Below are positions 52,219 to 63,200 of a DNA stretch of 64,000 bases, one piece after another. Under the pieces are notes generated by a model, which was given only the letters and a program-made list of their open reading frames with translations, did not search any database and was not told the DNA's origin. Location: assembly GCF_015547515.1 (NCBI RefSeq), contig NZ_JADMVE010000003.1:434001-498000 (forward strand), read 5' to 3'. This DNA comes from Eubacterium sp. 1001713B170207_170306_E7. GTDB taxonomy: Bacteria; Bacillota; Clostridia; Eubacteriales; Eubacteriaceae. The stretch's first letter is position 1. Every line of letters begins with the position of its first letter. Position numbers and translations under genes: made by a program.

Positions 52219-52507
52219 TGGCAGGCTGCTCCGAACCGATAAACGCATCAGCCATTTAAAACAAAAACAGATTGAGAAGATCAACGCCTGGCTTTATGAA
52301 GCTTATCGGATACAATATCAAACCCTAAAGCAGGCACCAGACAAGCGCCACAATCGGGCGATTGTCAATGCAGCCTATGATAAAATCCAAGCAGCGGATA
52401 TCTGGATACCCTATGAAGAAGTCTGGACGTATTACCTGAAAAAGAAAAGTAAGTTTGAAAAGCGCATGGAAAATGAACAAAACAGAATATTGAAAGAAAC
52501 AGATTAG
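52190..52507 (+). CDS. Hypothetical helical protein before parA
   Basis: 105 aa from GTG 52190, six bases after AGGAGG and inside the Bro-N gene (29-base overlap). Mostly basic helices (HLKQKQIEKINAWLYEAYRIQY, split around residues 25-45). No family recognised. It ends at a terminator. Confidence 0.65.
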   Translation: MSRKNHQTIDGRLLRTDKRISHLKQKQIEKINAWLYEAYRIQYQTLKQAPDKRHNRAIVNAAYDKIQAADIWIPYEEVWTYYLKKKSKFEKRMENEQNRILKETD

Positions 52508-52576
52508 GAATACACCGAACGTATTCCTTTTTTAATTTTTACGGCAAACCGCTCATCATTGATTGAGCGGTTTTTT
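52507..52576 (+). terminator. Two tandem terminators before parA
   Basis: First: GGAATAC (52507) with its complement at 52521-52527 and six T. Second: CCGCTCA (52549) with complement at 52564-52570 and six T. They insulate parAB from upstream transcription. Confidence 0.88.
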
Positions 52577-52598
52577 AGTATTAGGAAAGGACAGACAA

Positions 52599-53426
52599 AT
52601 GAAAGAAGCAAAGACGATTGCAATCTGCAATCAAAAAGGGGGCGTCGCCAAGACCAACGTGACCGTCAACCTTGGTATTGGCCTTGCTAATCAGGGAAAA
52701 AAGGTGCTTACCCTGGATACAGACCCCCAAGGGGATTTAACCACCTCACTCGGCTGGCGCGATACGGAAAAGCTCGATATTACAATGGCTTCACTGATGA
52801 AAGAAACGATTCTGGATGAACCCATCCATACCCGAGAAGGTATTTTACACCATCCAGAAGGCATTGATCTTATTCCAGCAGACTTAGAGCTTTCAGCCAT
52901 GGAAATGACCCTGGTTACCGCGATGAGCCGGGAGTATGTTTTAAAGCGCATTGTGCAGGAGTTGAAAAAGGATTATGACTATATCCTGATTGACACCATG
53001 CCCAGTCTGGGGATGATTACCATCAACGCATTGGCCGCCGCTGACAGCGTCATTATTCCCGTTCAGGCCCATTACTTACCGGCAAAGGGCATGACGCAGT
53101 TAATTAAGACCATCGGAAAAGTACAACGTCAGATCAATCCAGCATTGACCATTGAAGGGGTTATTTTAACCATGGCTGATGTCCGCACCAATATGACCAA
53201 AACCGTCGCAGAAACGATCCAGGAACAATATGGCAGTGCCTTGAAAATCTACCGAAACGTCATACCATTCGCCATTGCGGCGGCGGAAACCAGTGCGGAA
53301 GGCAAGAGCATTTATACCCACGCCAAAGGCAGTAAAGTTGCCAAAGCCTACGAAGCATTCACAAAGGAGGTGCTGCAAAATGCCGAAAAGCAAAGAACTC
53401 AAGCTCGATCTGCCCAGTGTCGATGA
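52599..53426 (+). CDS. parA: ParA-family partition ATPase
   Basis: 275 aa from ATG 52599 after AAAGGAC. The deviant Walker A KGGVAKT is at residues 13-19, DTDPQGDLTTSLGW the A' region, YDYILIDTMPSLG the Walker B. It positions the element or its circular form with ParB. The normal ParA KGGxGKT/KGGVGKT reads GGVAKT here, with alanine for glycine. Overlaps parB by 47 bases. Confidence 0.93.
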   Translation: MKEAKTIAICNQKGGVAKTNVTVNLGIGLANQGKKVLTLDTDPQGDLTTSLGWRDTEKLDITMASLMKETILDEPIHTREGILHHPEGIDLIPADLELSAMEMTLVTAMSREYVLKRIVQELKKDYDYILIDTMPSLGMITINALAAADSVIIPVQAHYLPAKGMTQLIKTIGKVQRQINPALTIEGVILTMADVRTNMTKTVAETIQEQYGSALKIYRNVIPFAIAAAETSAEGKSIYTHAKGSKVAKAYEAFTKEVLQNAEKQRTQARSAQCR

Positions 53427-54321
53427 GCTGTTTACCACCGAAGAAGAACGACTGGACGCAAACCGGGAAAAGGTACAGGAGATCCCACTTGATCAGATTG
53501 AGGACTTTCCAAACCATCCATTTAAAATCAAGGAGGACGAAGCCATGAGGGAAATGGCCGAGAGCATCAAGGAGTATGGTGTTTTAGTACCAGCACTGGT
53601 CCGTCAGAAAGCAAATGGCCGCTATGAGATGGTGGCCGGGCATCGAAGGAAGTGTGCAAGCCGGTTAGCTGGGATGAAGGAAATCCCCTGTATTGTCAGG
53701 AATCTTACGGATGATGAGGCTACAATCATTATGGTAGATAGCAACTTACAACGCGAAGAAATTCTACCTTCTGAGCGTGCTTTTGCCTATAAAATGAAAA
53801 TGGGAGCAATGAATCGACAAGGAATGCGCACAGATTTAACTTCTGCAACTGAGTTGCAGAAGTTAAGAGGCAAAACATCAAGAGATCAAATAGCAGAGGA
53901 AAATAAGCAAAGCCATGAAACTATACGTAAATATATACGCCTCACTGAGTTAATAAGACCACTTCTTGATATGGTCGATGAAAAAAAGATTGTGTTAATG
54001 ACAGCAGTTACTTTATCTTATTTAAACAAAGACGAACAGGAACAGCTTCTGGACGCCATGCAATATGAGGATTGTACCCCCTCACTGGCTCAGGCAACTA
54101 AAATCAAGCAGTTTTCCCAGGAAAATAAGCTGAGCGAAGCGGTCATTCTCTCCATTCTACAAGAAGAAAAGCCCAACCAGGTGGAGAAAATCAAAATCCC
54201 GAAGGAACGGATCAGCAAATTCTTTCCAAAAGGAACACCTGAGAAGAAAATGGAAGAAACCATTGTGAAAGCCTTAGAGCTATACCAAAAGCGCGAACGG
54301 CAGAAACAATCGGCAAGGTAG
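53380..54321 (+). CDS. parB: ParB-family partition protein
   Basis: 313 aa from ATG 53380, nine bases after AAAGGAGG and inside parA. Residues about 25-60 carry IPLDQIEDFPNHPF and GVLVPALVRQKANGRYEMVAGHRR, the ParB CTPase motifs. The HTH is TSRDQIAEENKQSHETIRKY. The DNA for the HTH part (about 53705-54030) is distinctly more AT-rich than its flanks, as if replaced by recombination, and holds a 31-bp palindrome. Confidence 0.93.
   Translation: MPKSKELKLDLPSVDELFTTEEERLDANREKVQEIPLDQIEDFPNHPFKIKEDEAMREMAESIKEYGVLVPALVRQKANGRYEMVAGHRRKCASRLAGMKEIPCIVRNLTDDEATIIMVDSNLQREEILPSERAFAYKMKMGAMNRQGMRTDLTSATELQKLRGKTSRDQIAEENKQSHETIRKYIRLTELIRPLLDMVDEKKIVLMTAVTLSYLNKDEQEQLLDAMQYEDCTPSLAQATKIKQFSQENKLSEAVILSILQEEKPNQVEKIKIPKERISKFFPKGTPEKKMEETIVKALELYQKRERQKQSAR
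53836..53866. promoter_or_regulatory. 31-bp intragenic palindrome in parB (possible parS)
   Basis: TTAACTTCTGCAAC (53836-53849) is perfectly inverted at 53853-53866 around TGA. It is longer than the usual 16-bp parS but similarly placed close to parAB. Confidence 0.65.
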
Positions 54322-54375
54322 TTCTAAAGCGGCAGTAATGCCGCTTTTCCCGTTACAAAAGATAAGGAGTTAGCT

Positions 54376-54972
54376 ATGACAGGAGAAGATAAACGAACCG
54401 TTCACGGTTACCGCATCATCAATTCAATGATCATCGGCAGCCAGGAGATTATTCTCGGAGAGAAACAAGCCGAGAGCCCGGATAAACGCTATCTGTGTGC
54501 CTATGATGATCTCGATCATCTGGACAAAGGCTGTGAGGTGGTAGCGGTCGGTGACTATTTTGAAGTGCTGGAGCGCTATACCAAACGGATTCAGGGAGAA
54601 ATCAACACGCTTCGGAAAGCAGAGCAAAAGCTCGGGGGATCCAATGCGCCCATTCCTGTGGAGCACTGTCGGTTGGATGATCGCACAAAAAGCATTATGG
54701 GGAAGTTTGTGGTCATTAAGGCGGAGGTTTTCAGACCTGAATACAAGCGGGCCAATCAACAAATCTGCTACGTGACAGGAGGCTCCGGCGCAAAGGCCAA
54801 TCCTAAAGGAAAGGCTATTCTTGTAAAGAACGTGTACGACGGCAGAGAGGCCCAGTTTGAAAGAAGCGAGGTGCAGGGGCTTGTCAATATGAGCAGCCTG
54901 CCGGAATGGGCTCAGAAAGCGGTTAAGAAATTCCGGAAGAAAGAAATCATCAAGAAAGGAGCAGCGCGCTGA
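54376..54972 (+). CDS. ICE accessory protein, modules A-B
   Basis: 198 aa. N-terminal module A: VHGYRIINSMIIGSQEIILG, then KRYLCAYDD. C-terminal module B: YVTGGSGAKANPKGKAILVK, QFERSEVQGLV, LPEWAQKAV. The next gene has the same A-B plan, and the gene at 55.9 kb has an A-like start, so these are shuffled paralogues. Function unknown; such proteins accompany clostridial ICE backbones. Confidence 0.72.
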   Translation: MTGEDKRTVHGYRIINSMIIGSQEIILGEKQAESPDKRYLCAYDDLDHLDKGCEVVAVGDYFEVLERYTKRIQGEINTLRKAEQKLGGSNAPIPVEHCRLDDRTKSIMGKFVVIKAEVFRPEYKRANQQICYVTGGSGAKANPKGKAILVKNVYDGREAQFERSEVQGLVNMSSLPEWAQKAVKKFRKKEIIKKGAAR

Positions 54973-55583
54973 TGAATGCAGAAAACAATGAAAGCATGCA
55001 GTGTGGGGATTATGCGATTACCCGAGAACTGTGTATTGGAGATAAAACCGTTGTACTGGGTGAGAAACCCGGCGATTATGGGCCGGATCGGTACCTGTGC
55101 GCTTATCGTCAGGTATTCCTCTTTTACGCCCAATATTCTGAAATTGAAACCGGCGCTTATCTGGATATGATGGATGTGTTTACCACCCGCGTGAAAGCGC
55201 AGATTGAACAGGCACGGGAAACCCTGAGTTCGATCACAGTTCCCATGGCGGTGATTATCCCGGAGATGTGCTGCCCGGATGATCCCGCCGAAAGCATTGA
55301 GGGAAAAGTCATTGCGATCAAGCCGGAAGTTTTACGGCCAGAGTGCCAATCCGCGGTGTACCAGCTGGGCTATGTGACGGGTGGGTTTGGAGCCCATGGT
55401 ACTGCCCGTGGGAACGCCGTTTTTATCAAAAAGCTCTACAGCCAGGAGGATACCCGCTTTGAACGTTCTGACGTTCAGGGAATCGTGAAGCCCGAATGCC
55501 TGCCAGAATGGGCAAAGAAAAACCTCGAGAAGATCAAACAAAGACAAAAGAAAGAAAAAAACCGGAAAGGAGAAGCCCGCTGA
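54972..55583 (+). CDS. ICE accessory protein, modules A-B (paralogue)
   Basis: 203 aa, start overlapping the previous stop (TGATG). It shares with its upstream neighbour DRYLCAY, the GK(V/F)xxIKxEVxRPE block, YVTGGFGAHGTARGNAVFIK, RFERSDVQGIV and LPEWAKK, followed by a basic tail. A tandem duplication diverged long ago. Function unknown. Confidence 0.72.
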   Translation: MNAENNESMQCGDYAITRELCIGDKTVVLGEKPGDYGPDRYLCAYRQVFLFYAQYSEIETGAYLDMMDVFTTRVKAQIEQARETLSSITVPMAVIIPEMCCPDDPAESIEGKVIAIKPEVLRPECQSAVYQLGYVTGGFGAHGTARGNAVFIKKLYSQEDTRFERSDVQGIVKPECLPEWAKKNLEKIKQRQKKEKNRKGEAR

Positions 55584-55876
55584 TGAAAGAAAAAGCAGAA
55601 CTGCCCGATTATTGCTATACCACCTTGTTTTCAACCGGCGAGATTGTTCGGGTACGAAAGGGGGCGCTGACCTATGAAAAAACCGAGCTCTCCACCCCGG
55701 ACCAGAAAATGAACCGCCGGATCACAGAGCGCGCCAACGTGGCATTGGGCGTCACTAAAGCCCAGAGAGAAGCCATGCTCGGCGGAATGCTTTTAGGCTG
55801 GGAGCGGCCAGCAGCGGACCCAAACCGGTATGACCGCAACGGCAACTTTATTCTGATCGACGATATGGAAAAATAA
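55583..55876 (+). CDS. ICE accessory protein, module C only
   Basis: 97 aa, start overlapping the previous stop (TGATG), RBS AAAGGAG. ELPDYCYTTLFSTGEIVRVR, then ALGVTKAQREAMLGGMLLGW and DRNGNF correspond to the C-terminal half of the next protein (ELPEKCYSTHLETGELVVIK, AGITKAQVSAMNAGSICGW, DENGRF). It is module C without module A. Confidence 0.72.
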   Translation: MKEKAELPDYCYTTLFSTGEIVRVRKGALTYEKTELSTPDQKMNRRITERANVALGVTKAQREAMLGGMLLGWERPAADPNRYDRNGNFILIDDMEK

Positions 55877-55909
55877 CGTGTTACAAAAGAAAAAAAGGAG
55901 AATTTAACA

Positions 55910-56446
55910 GTGAAAGACGAAATCAATCAAGGCTATATGATCACAGACCGCGTAAGTGTTGATTCCAATAATACCTTTGTTTTAGGCTATAATCCAAAGG
56001 CCCCGGAGCCTTTTGTCACCTGGAAATGCGCCCCAGAGGATTATTATTACCATGGACACTATTTTAATGATCGAAACAACGCCATCCGCGATTTATGCAC
56101 ACGGGTGATGGAGGCGCTTGACTACAAAAAAGAGTTTGAAAAAATGACAGAGGATAAAAATGAACTGCCTGAGAAGTGCTACAGCACACATTTGGAAACA
56201 GGTGAGCTCGTGGTCATCAAGCGGTTTGAACCAGGGTATTTTAAATGTGCGGATTCAACCTCTGATCCAGAAAAGAATAAAAGCTTAGCAAAACAGTTGA
56301 ATGAAGCGGCCGGTATCACAAAGGCCCAGGTTTCGGCCATGAATGCGGGATCAATCTGCGGCTGGGACGCACTCAATGCCAGGCCAGACTACTACGATGA
56401 AAACGGCCGATTTAAAAAGCGCCAGCACAAAAATTACTCGAGGTGA
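55910..56446 (+). CDS. ICE accessory protein, modules A-C
   Basis: 178 aa, GTG start nine bases after AAAGGAG. QGYMITDRVSVDSNNTFVLG, then FVTWKCAPEDYYYHGHYF is an A-type module, and the C-terminal half is module C as in the previous gene. It links the two sub-families of this array. Known only as hypothetical ICE proteins. Confidence 0.72.
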   Translation: MKDEINQGYMITDRVSVDSNNTFVLGYNPKAPEPFVTWKCAPEDYYYHGHYFNDRNNAIRDLCTRVMEALDYKKEFEKMTEDKNELPEKCYSTHLETGELVVIKRFEPGYFKCADSTSDPEKNKSLAKQLNEAAGITKAQVSAMNAGSICGWDALNARPDYYDENGRFKKRQHKNYSR

Positions 56447-56450
56447 GACC

Positions 56451-56753
56451 ATGGCCAAAAATACCAAAGGCATCCGGCTTCTGACGCGTCTGATCGATGC
56501 CGGGTACAATACCGAAAAAGCCATTGCCGGTATGACACTTGATGATATCATCGCATTGGAAGTCAGCAATAAAAACGATATGGCCACATTGAATGAACTG
56601 ATCAAAAGTGTCAAAGCCAACCGCGTGGTGACGTTTTTAGCATCAGGACCAGATCCTGAACGAAAGGACGTTCCGTCGCAGGATACTGCGTTAGAAGGAG
56701 ATGAAAACAATGAAGAAACCCAAGCCAATCCCCCACATGATCCCGTTTGTTGA
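56451..56753 (+). CDS. Small ICE hypothetical protein
   Basis: 100 aa, ATG after GAGGTGAG. GIRLLTRLIDAGYNTEKAIAG, then MTLDDIIAL and NELIKSVKANRVVTFLA suggest a helical N-terminal domain and a disordered acidic tail. It overlaps the YodL gene by 44 bases. No function known. Confidence 0.65.
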   Translation: MAKNTKGIRLLTRLIDAGYNTEKAIAGMTLDDIIALEVSNKNDMATLNELIKSVKANRVVTFLASGPDPERKDVPSQDTALEGDENNEETQANPPHDPVC

Positions 56754-57282
56754 TATCCACGCGCTGGATCTGTTTGAAATCCCCGACGGTGAAAGCATTA
56801 TCATTGTCCCAATGACGGGGTGTCCGGTGACTTATCCCTGTTACTTCGTCGATCACAGACATTTTAAGCTGCAGGATACCGTTTGGCACCCCATTGAGTT
56901 TGCCCGGCAGATGGTCCGTTTGGGGAACCGCTACCGGCCCGAAAACCCTGGGCTTTCCGATGTGCTGGATTATTATGAAGTCTATCAGATTCCAGACCGT
57001 CAGAACACCGACTACGGATTTGGGCCGCTTGAGCAGTTTCTCACCCGCTTTAAACATGAGGACTACGTGAAGTGTTACCAGGGGATGCTGGCGCCGGTGA
57101 CCGAACTGCTCGACCTGTACAAATTTCACAACCGAAATGACCGGCCATTTCAGGATCAGACGCACCCTTTGTGTATGGGTGATATTATCGTCACGCATCG
57201 GGAAGGAAAAGTTCAGGCCTTTTACGTGGACGCTGAAGGCTTCCCGGAGGTTCCGCAGTTTCTTAAGCGGCCCGTAAGGTAG
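56710..57282 (+). CDS. YodL-domain protein
   Basis: 190 aa from ATG 56710, nine bases after AAGGAG; an ATG at 56701 touches the site. The C-terminal half [17 protein letters not shown], then [39 protein letters not shown] and GFPEVPQFL is the YodL domain, found in ICE proteins of Firmicutes with unknown function. It ends four bases before the giant gene. Confidence 0.8.
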   Translation: MKKPKPIPHMIPFVDIHALDLFEIPDGESIIIVPMTGCPVTYPCYFVDHRHFKLQDTVWHPIEFARQMVRLGNRYRPENPGLSDVLDYYEVYQIPDRQNTDYGFGPLEQFLTRFKHEDYVKCYQGMLAPVTELLDLYKFHNRNDRPFQDQTHPLCMGDIIVTHREGKVQAFYVDAEGFPEVPQFLKRPVR

Positions 57283-57286
57283 CCCC

Positions 57287-60200
57287 ATGAGATACCAAAG
57301 CGTTGTCACGCTTTACAACGCGACCCTTCAGGAGGTGACCGCCCGGCCCGAAAACTGGCTGGCCTTTTTAAAAACCGCCAGCGCCAACTTCCGCCTGCCC
57401 TTTGATGAGCAGCTCCTGGTCTATGCGCAGCGCCCCGATGTGACCGCCGTGCTCACCACAGAGCGCTGGAACCGTCGCTTTGGACGGTGGGTGAAGCCGG
57501 GCAGTAAAGGGATCGCGGTCTTTGACAAGCAAAGCGACCGCCTTCACCTGAAGCACTACTTTGACCTTTCCGATACCAAAGAAGGCTGGAACAAAGACCG
57601 CGTCCGTCCCGTTCCCCTTTGGCAGGTCCAGGACCCATACCACCTGGCCATCATTGAAACCCTTGAGGATACCTTCGGAACACTTGAAGCCCGAGACAAT
57701 CTGATGCAGGCCATCATCAGCGTCAGTGTCAACGCCGGTGAAGACAATCTGAGAGACTATCTGGAAGATCTGAAACAAAGTGTGGCAGGCAGCTACCTCG
57801 ATGGTCTGGACGACCTGAACCTGAGCAAACGCCTGCGGGACCTGATGGTGAACAGCATGACCTACATGCTCATGCTGCGCTGCGGCCTGGACACCAAAGA
57901 CCTCTTTGAAGCCGATGACTTCAGGGAGATCACCACTTTTAACACGCCCCAGACGGTTAACATCATCGGCAGTGCCACCTGTGAAATCACGGCGATGGCC
58001 CTCAGCGCTGTTGCGAAAACCACGCGCAGGCTACAGCGGGAGGAAAAGATCGATCCGGGCATGTTTGCAAAAACGGAAGAACCCGCCTACAATGAGAAGC
58101 AAGAGAAAACACCACTCAATGAAAGGAGTGTTAAAAATGAACGTCACCTACAGCCAGCAGGGCGATTACCTGCTGCCCAACCTGACCGTGCCGGAGGAAG
58201 TGCCCATGCCACAGGGCAAATACGCGAGCCTGCGGAAAACCTACCTGATGCAACACCACTACGGCCTGTACCTGAACCTGCTCACCCAGGGGAAACTCAA
58301 CGCCCACTTAACCGAGATACAGGAAAGCGCCAGCAAGCGGATGGCCTTGATCACGACTCAGATGATGGCAGCGGAAGGGATCAACGAGGCACTGAAAGCT
58401 CAGAATCCCATGCGGTGGACCGGGCTGGTGAACAACCTCCAGAGGACCGTGGAGGAACAGATTCTTCAGGAACTGATTTACGATTAAGTACGGCATTGCC
58501 GGTATCGACTTTTCCAGAAGATATTTTTGAAGAAATCCTGATTATAACCCCGCACCTGCGGAATCCGAAAAAAACGATTCAGGCGGTTTTTGAAAAACAG
58601 ACCGAAGCGGAGCGCCGTGCCCGTTACCTTAACCGCATTTTCAACAAAGAGGTGACGGCGCTAACCCTGAAAAATGGCCAGCCCGTCTTTTATGAAGCCA
58701 CTGAGGACGCCCTGTGTTTTTGGAGCGGTACGTCTGAAACCCGAACAGCCGAAAGCCATGTGAGCTGGCAATCCATGGCCAAGAGCCTTGACCGGATGAT
58801 CCGCACTAACCGTTTCACAGATCATTACCGCCCCATCCCAAGCGCCTTAGAGCAGCAGCGTCTTTTAGATGGAAAAGCAGAGGAGAAAACCCCCTCTGCT
58901 TTTTTATTGGCGCAGGAACGCCCGTCTGAGCTAAAGGCGGGTGATTCGATAGCCTTCGGGACAACCGAATACCGTATTCTTCGTATGGATGATCAGCAGG
59001 TGGAGCTGCAAAACCAGGCCTATCCGCTTTTAACCGAAACGTTCGACCGGGAGGTTTTTGATCAAAGGCTTCAGGAAACATCAGCCCATATTCTGCAACC
59101 TGCGCCAGTAAAGCAGGCTCCGGATATAGTAACAGAAGACACTCCGGTCCCAAAAACGGCTGAGGAAACCGTTGAGTTAGATACAAAAGAAAAAAGAGCG
59201 CTGTCATCATTACCCGAGATACCTAAGGACGTACCCGGCTATCAGCTTGGTTATGGCCTGCTTGGAAATGGAGTGACCGTGTGGAACCGCCTGGTGGAAG
59301 AACACGGCGATTACCAGACCATCGCGCATATTTCCCCGGAAGGACAGATCACGTTCTACCAGGACGATCTGCCGGATGCAGTGATTCAACGCATCGAAAA
59401 CCAAGCGGCGAGTGAAAAACGGGCATATCTGGAGAGAACCAAACCTGAAAAGCCAGCCGAGGCAATTACAGTCGGGATGGAACTCGAGATTGATGACCGG
59501 AGGTATCGTGTTGATGCCATTGATCAGGAACTTAATGAAGTATCTTTACAGGATATTACATTTAATCAGAGCACTGGTTTCCCGATTTTCCGCAGGGAAC
59601 CGCTTTCCTTTGTTAACCGCTACCTTGATAAACAGCCCACACGGCCTGAAGCGCATCGGACGGATGAAAAAAGTCCAGTACAGGAAAGCGCCAATCATGA
59701 AGACTTCAACGAGCCAGCCCCGGATAAAGCCATCCTTACCGCCTCTCTGGAACAACATCAATACCGTATCACGGAGGATACCCTTGGAACCGGCGGCCCA
59801 AAAGAGAAATTCAAAGCCAATATCGCCGCCATCAAGACCCTGAAGCAATGCGAAGCCGAAGGACGACTGGCTACCGCTGAGGAGCAGAACATATTAGCCG
59901 GATATGTTGGCTGGGGCGGCCTTCCTGATGCATTCGACACGACCAAAGACAGCTGGCGCACCGAGTATCAACAACTGAAAGATCTTCTTACTGAAGAAGA
60001 ATACAAAACCGCCCGAGCCTCCACCCTGACGGCTTTTTACACGCCGCCGGTGGTCATCAAGGCCATGTACCAGGCCCTTGAGCGCATGGGCTTCCGTCAG
60101 GGAAACATCCTGGACCCGGCCTGCGGGACCGGCCATTTCTTCGGCCTGCTGCCTGAAAGCATGGCGGATTCCCAGCTCTACGGCGTTGAACTGGACCCGC

Positions 60201-63200
60201 TCACCGCAGGGATTGCGAAGCAGCTCTATCCAAACAGCCACATTGTGAACAGTGGGTTTGAACACTTCAAGCCCCCCGATGGCTTCTTTGACGTCGCCAT
60301 CGGTAACGTCCCCTATGGACAATTTAAAGTGAATGATCCCCAATACAATCGGGAAAACTTCTTAATCCACGATTACTTTTTTGCCAAGGCTTTGGATACG
60401 GTCAGGCCTGGCGGCATCGTGGCCTTTATCACCTCCAAAGGCACCCTGGACAAGCAAAATTCGTCCGTGCGGGAATACCTCGCAAGACGCGCCGAGCTCG
60501 TGGGTGCGGTCCGTCTGCCGGACAACACCTTTACCGCCAATGCCGGTACTCGTGTGACCGCGGATATTCTCTTCTTTAAATGTCGCGATTTTTTGGTCCC
60601 GGAGAAAGAAGAACTGCCAGCCTGGACAGCTTTGAATATGGACGATGCGGGCATAGAGATGAACGACTACTTCGTAGACCATCCCAAAATGATTCTGGGA
60701 AAAATGGTGGTTGAGAACGGCCCTTTTGGCCCTGAAACAAGGTGTAAAGCCGTAGAAGGTGAACGTCTGGCCGACCGGCTCAGCGAAGCCATCCGCCGCC
60801 TGCCGTCCGATATTTTCGAATACGATTTTGGCCCCGAGGAGGACATGGAGGGGGAGGAAACCGAGACCATTCCAGCAGACTTTTCCGTCCGGAACTTCTC
60901 CTTTACCCTTAAAAACAACAAAATCTACTACCGTGAAAACAGCCAGATGCGCCGGATCACCACCAACAAGACCGCGGAAAACCGTATCCGGGGCATGATC
61001 GACCTGCGAGAGATTACGCGAAAGCTCATTGATCTGCAGCTGGAGGACTACCCGGATAAGGACATCACGCTTGAGCAAATGCGTCTGAATCAGGTTTATG
61101 ACGCCTATGTGAAGCATTATGGCCGCCTTAACACCCAGGCCAACCGGCTTGTTTTCCGGGATGATCACAGCTACCCACTGCTATGTTCATTGGAAATTCT
61201 GGATCCCATGGGCAGCTTTGTCCGCAAGGCCGATCTATTCACCAAACGCACCATTCTGCCGCGCGTTGAGATCACCCATGTCGATACCGCAGCGGAAGCC
61301 CTGGCCGTTTCCTTAGCCGAACGCGCGAAGGTCGATTTGCTCTATATGGCCGGATTGCTCTATACATCCGAGCAGGAGCCGGGGCTGTTTGCCCCCCAAC
61401 AGGAGACGGGGGGTCCCCTGATCACACTGGATGAGACCCCTTTTCGAAAGCTGGTTGAAAGCCTGAAGGGCGTTATTTTTAAAACGCCGGAGAGCGGTCC
61501 CTTTGACTTTGCAGGGAACTGGGCCGAGGGCTGGCAGACTGCTGATGAATATTTGAGCGGCAACGTGCGTGAGAAGCTCTCGGTCGCAAGACTGGCGGCT
61601 GCCGCCTATCCAGAGTTTACCCAAAACGTTGATGCCCTGGAAAAAGTCCAGCCACAGGACCTGGACGCGTCAGAGATTGCGGTGCGCTTGGGCACTACCT
61701 GGATTCCCCAGGAGGACATCCAGGACTTCGCCTTCGAGACCTTTGAGACCTCCAATTACTATCAGCGTAAAATAAAAATCCGGCAGTATCCCCACAACCT
61801 GGAGTGGCGCATTGAGGGAAAGATGCTGGACCGGGAGAGCGTGCTGGTCCATGAAACTTTCGGAACCACCCGGAAAAACGCCTATGAGATTCTGGAGACC
61901 ACCCTCAACTTAAAGGACGCCAAGGTCTATGATTACATTTTTGATGACAATGGCAATCGAAAACCTGTGCTGAATCAGAAAGAGACCACCCTGGCCCTTG
62001 AAAAGCAGGAGCAGCTGAAGCAGGCTTTTCAGGATTGGATCTGGTCCGATTCCGGGCGCAGGGATCGCTTAACCAAGTATTATAATGAAAATTTTAACGC
62101 GACAAGGTTACGAACCTATGACGGCGCGCACTTGAAATTCTATGGGATGAATCCTGAGTACACCCTGAGACCCCATCAGCTCAATGGGGTTGCCCGGACC
62201 ATTTACGGCGGCAATACCCTGCTGGCCCACGTGGTCGGCAGCGGTAAAACCTTCACCATGATCGCGTCCGCCATGGAGCAGAAACGCCTGGGCCTTTGCC
62301 GGAAAAGTATGTTTGTGCTGCCCAACCATATCGTCGGGCAGTTCGCCTCTGAATGGCTGCAACTCTATCCTTCCGCCAATCTGCTGGTCACCACGAAAAG
62401 AGATTTTGAACGGCAGAACCGGCGGCATTTTTGCGCCAAAATTGCCACTGGGGACTGGGATGGGGTTTTGATTGCCCACTCCCAGTTCGAGAAAATTCCC
62501 CTGAGCAATGCGCGCCAGATCGCTTTTTACCAGATCCAGGTCGATGAGATTCTTGGCTATCTGGAGGAACTCAAATATGAGCTGGGGGAGCGCATGACCG
62601 TGAAACAGCTTGAAAGCAGCCGGAAAAACATTGAAAAAAAGATTCAGACCCTGATGCGGCAAAAGGACAAGGACGACGTCATTACCTTTGAAGAGCTGGG
62701 CGTGGACCGGCTCTTTGTGGATGAGGCGGACGAGTTTAAAAACCTCTTTGCCTATACCAAAATGCGCAACGTCGGTGGCATCAGTCAGACGGAAGCCCAG
62801 AAGTCCACGGACATGTTCTTAAAAACCCGCTACATGGACGAGCTTACGGGCGGAAAAGGTGTCATCTTTGCCACCGGCACCCCGATTTCCAACAGCATGG
62901 TTGAGATGTTCACCCTCATGCGTTACCTGCAATATCACACCCTTAACCGGTTAAAACTGACCATGTTCGATGCCTGGGCGAGCACCTTTGGAGAGACCAT
63001 CACTGCCCTGGAGCTGGCGCCCGAAGGCAGCACCTACCGCATGAAAACCCGGTTCGCACGGTTCCACAACCTGCCAGAGCTTATGACCCTGTTTCGGGAG
63101 GTCGCGGACATCCAGACGGCCGACATGCTGAAACTTCCAGTGCCCGAGGCCATGTACCGTGTCATCGAAACCGAGCCCAGTGAATTTCAAAAGGAAATGC

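Noticed and set aside
60362-61168. Long minus-strand frames at 59.9-63.9 kb
   Set aside because: All lie opposite the methylase/helicase frame, whose motifs are unmistakable. The antisense proteins lack any pattern.
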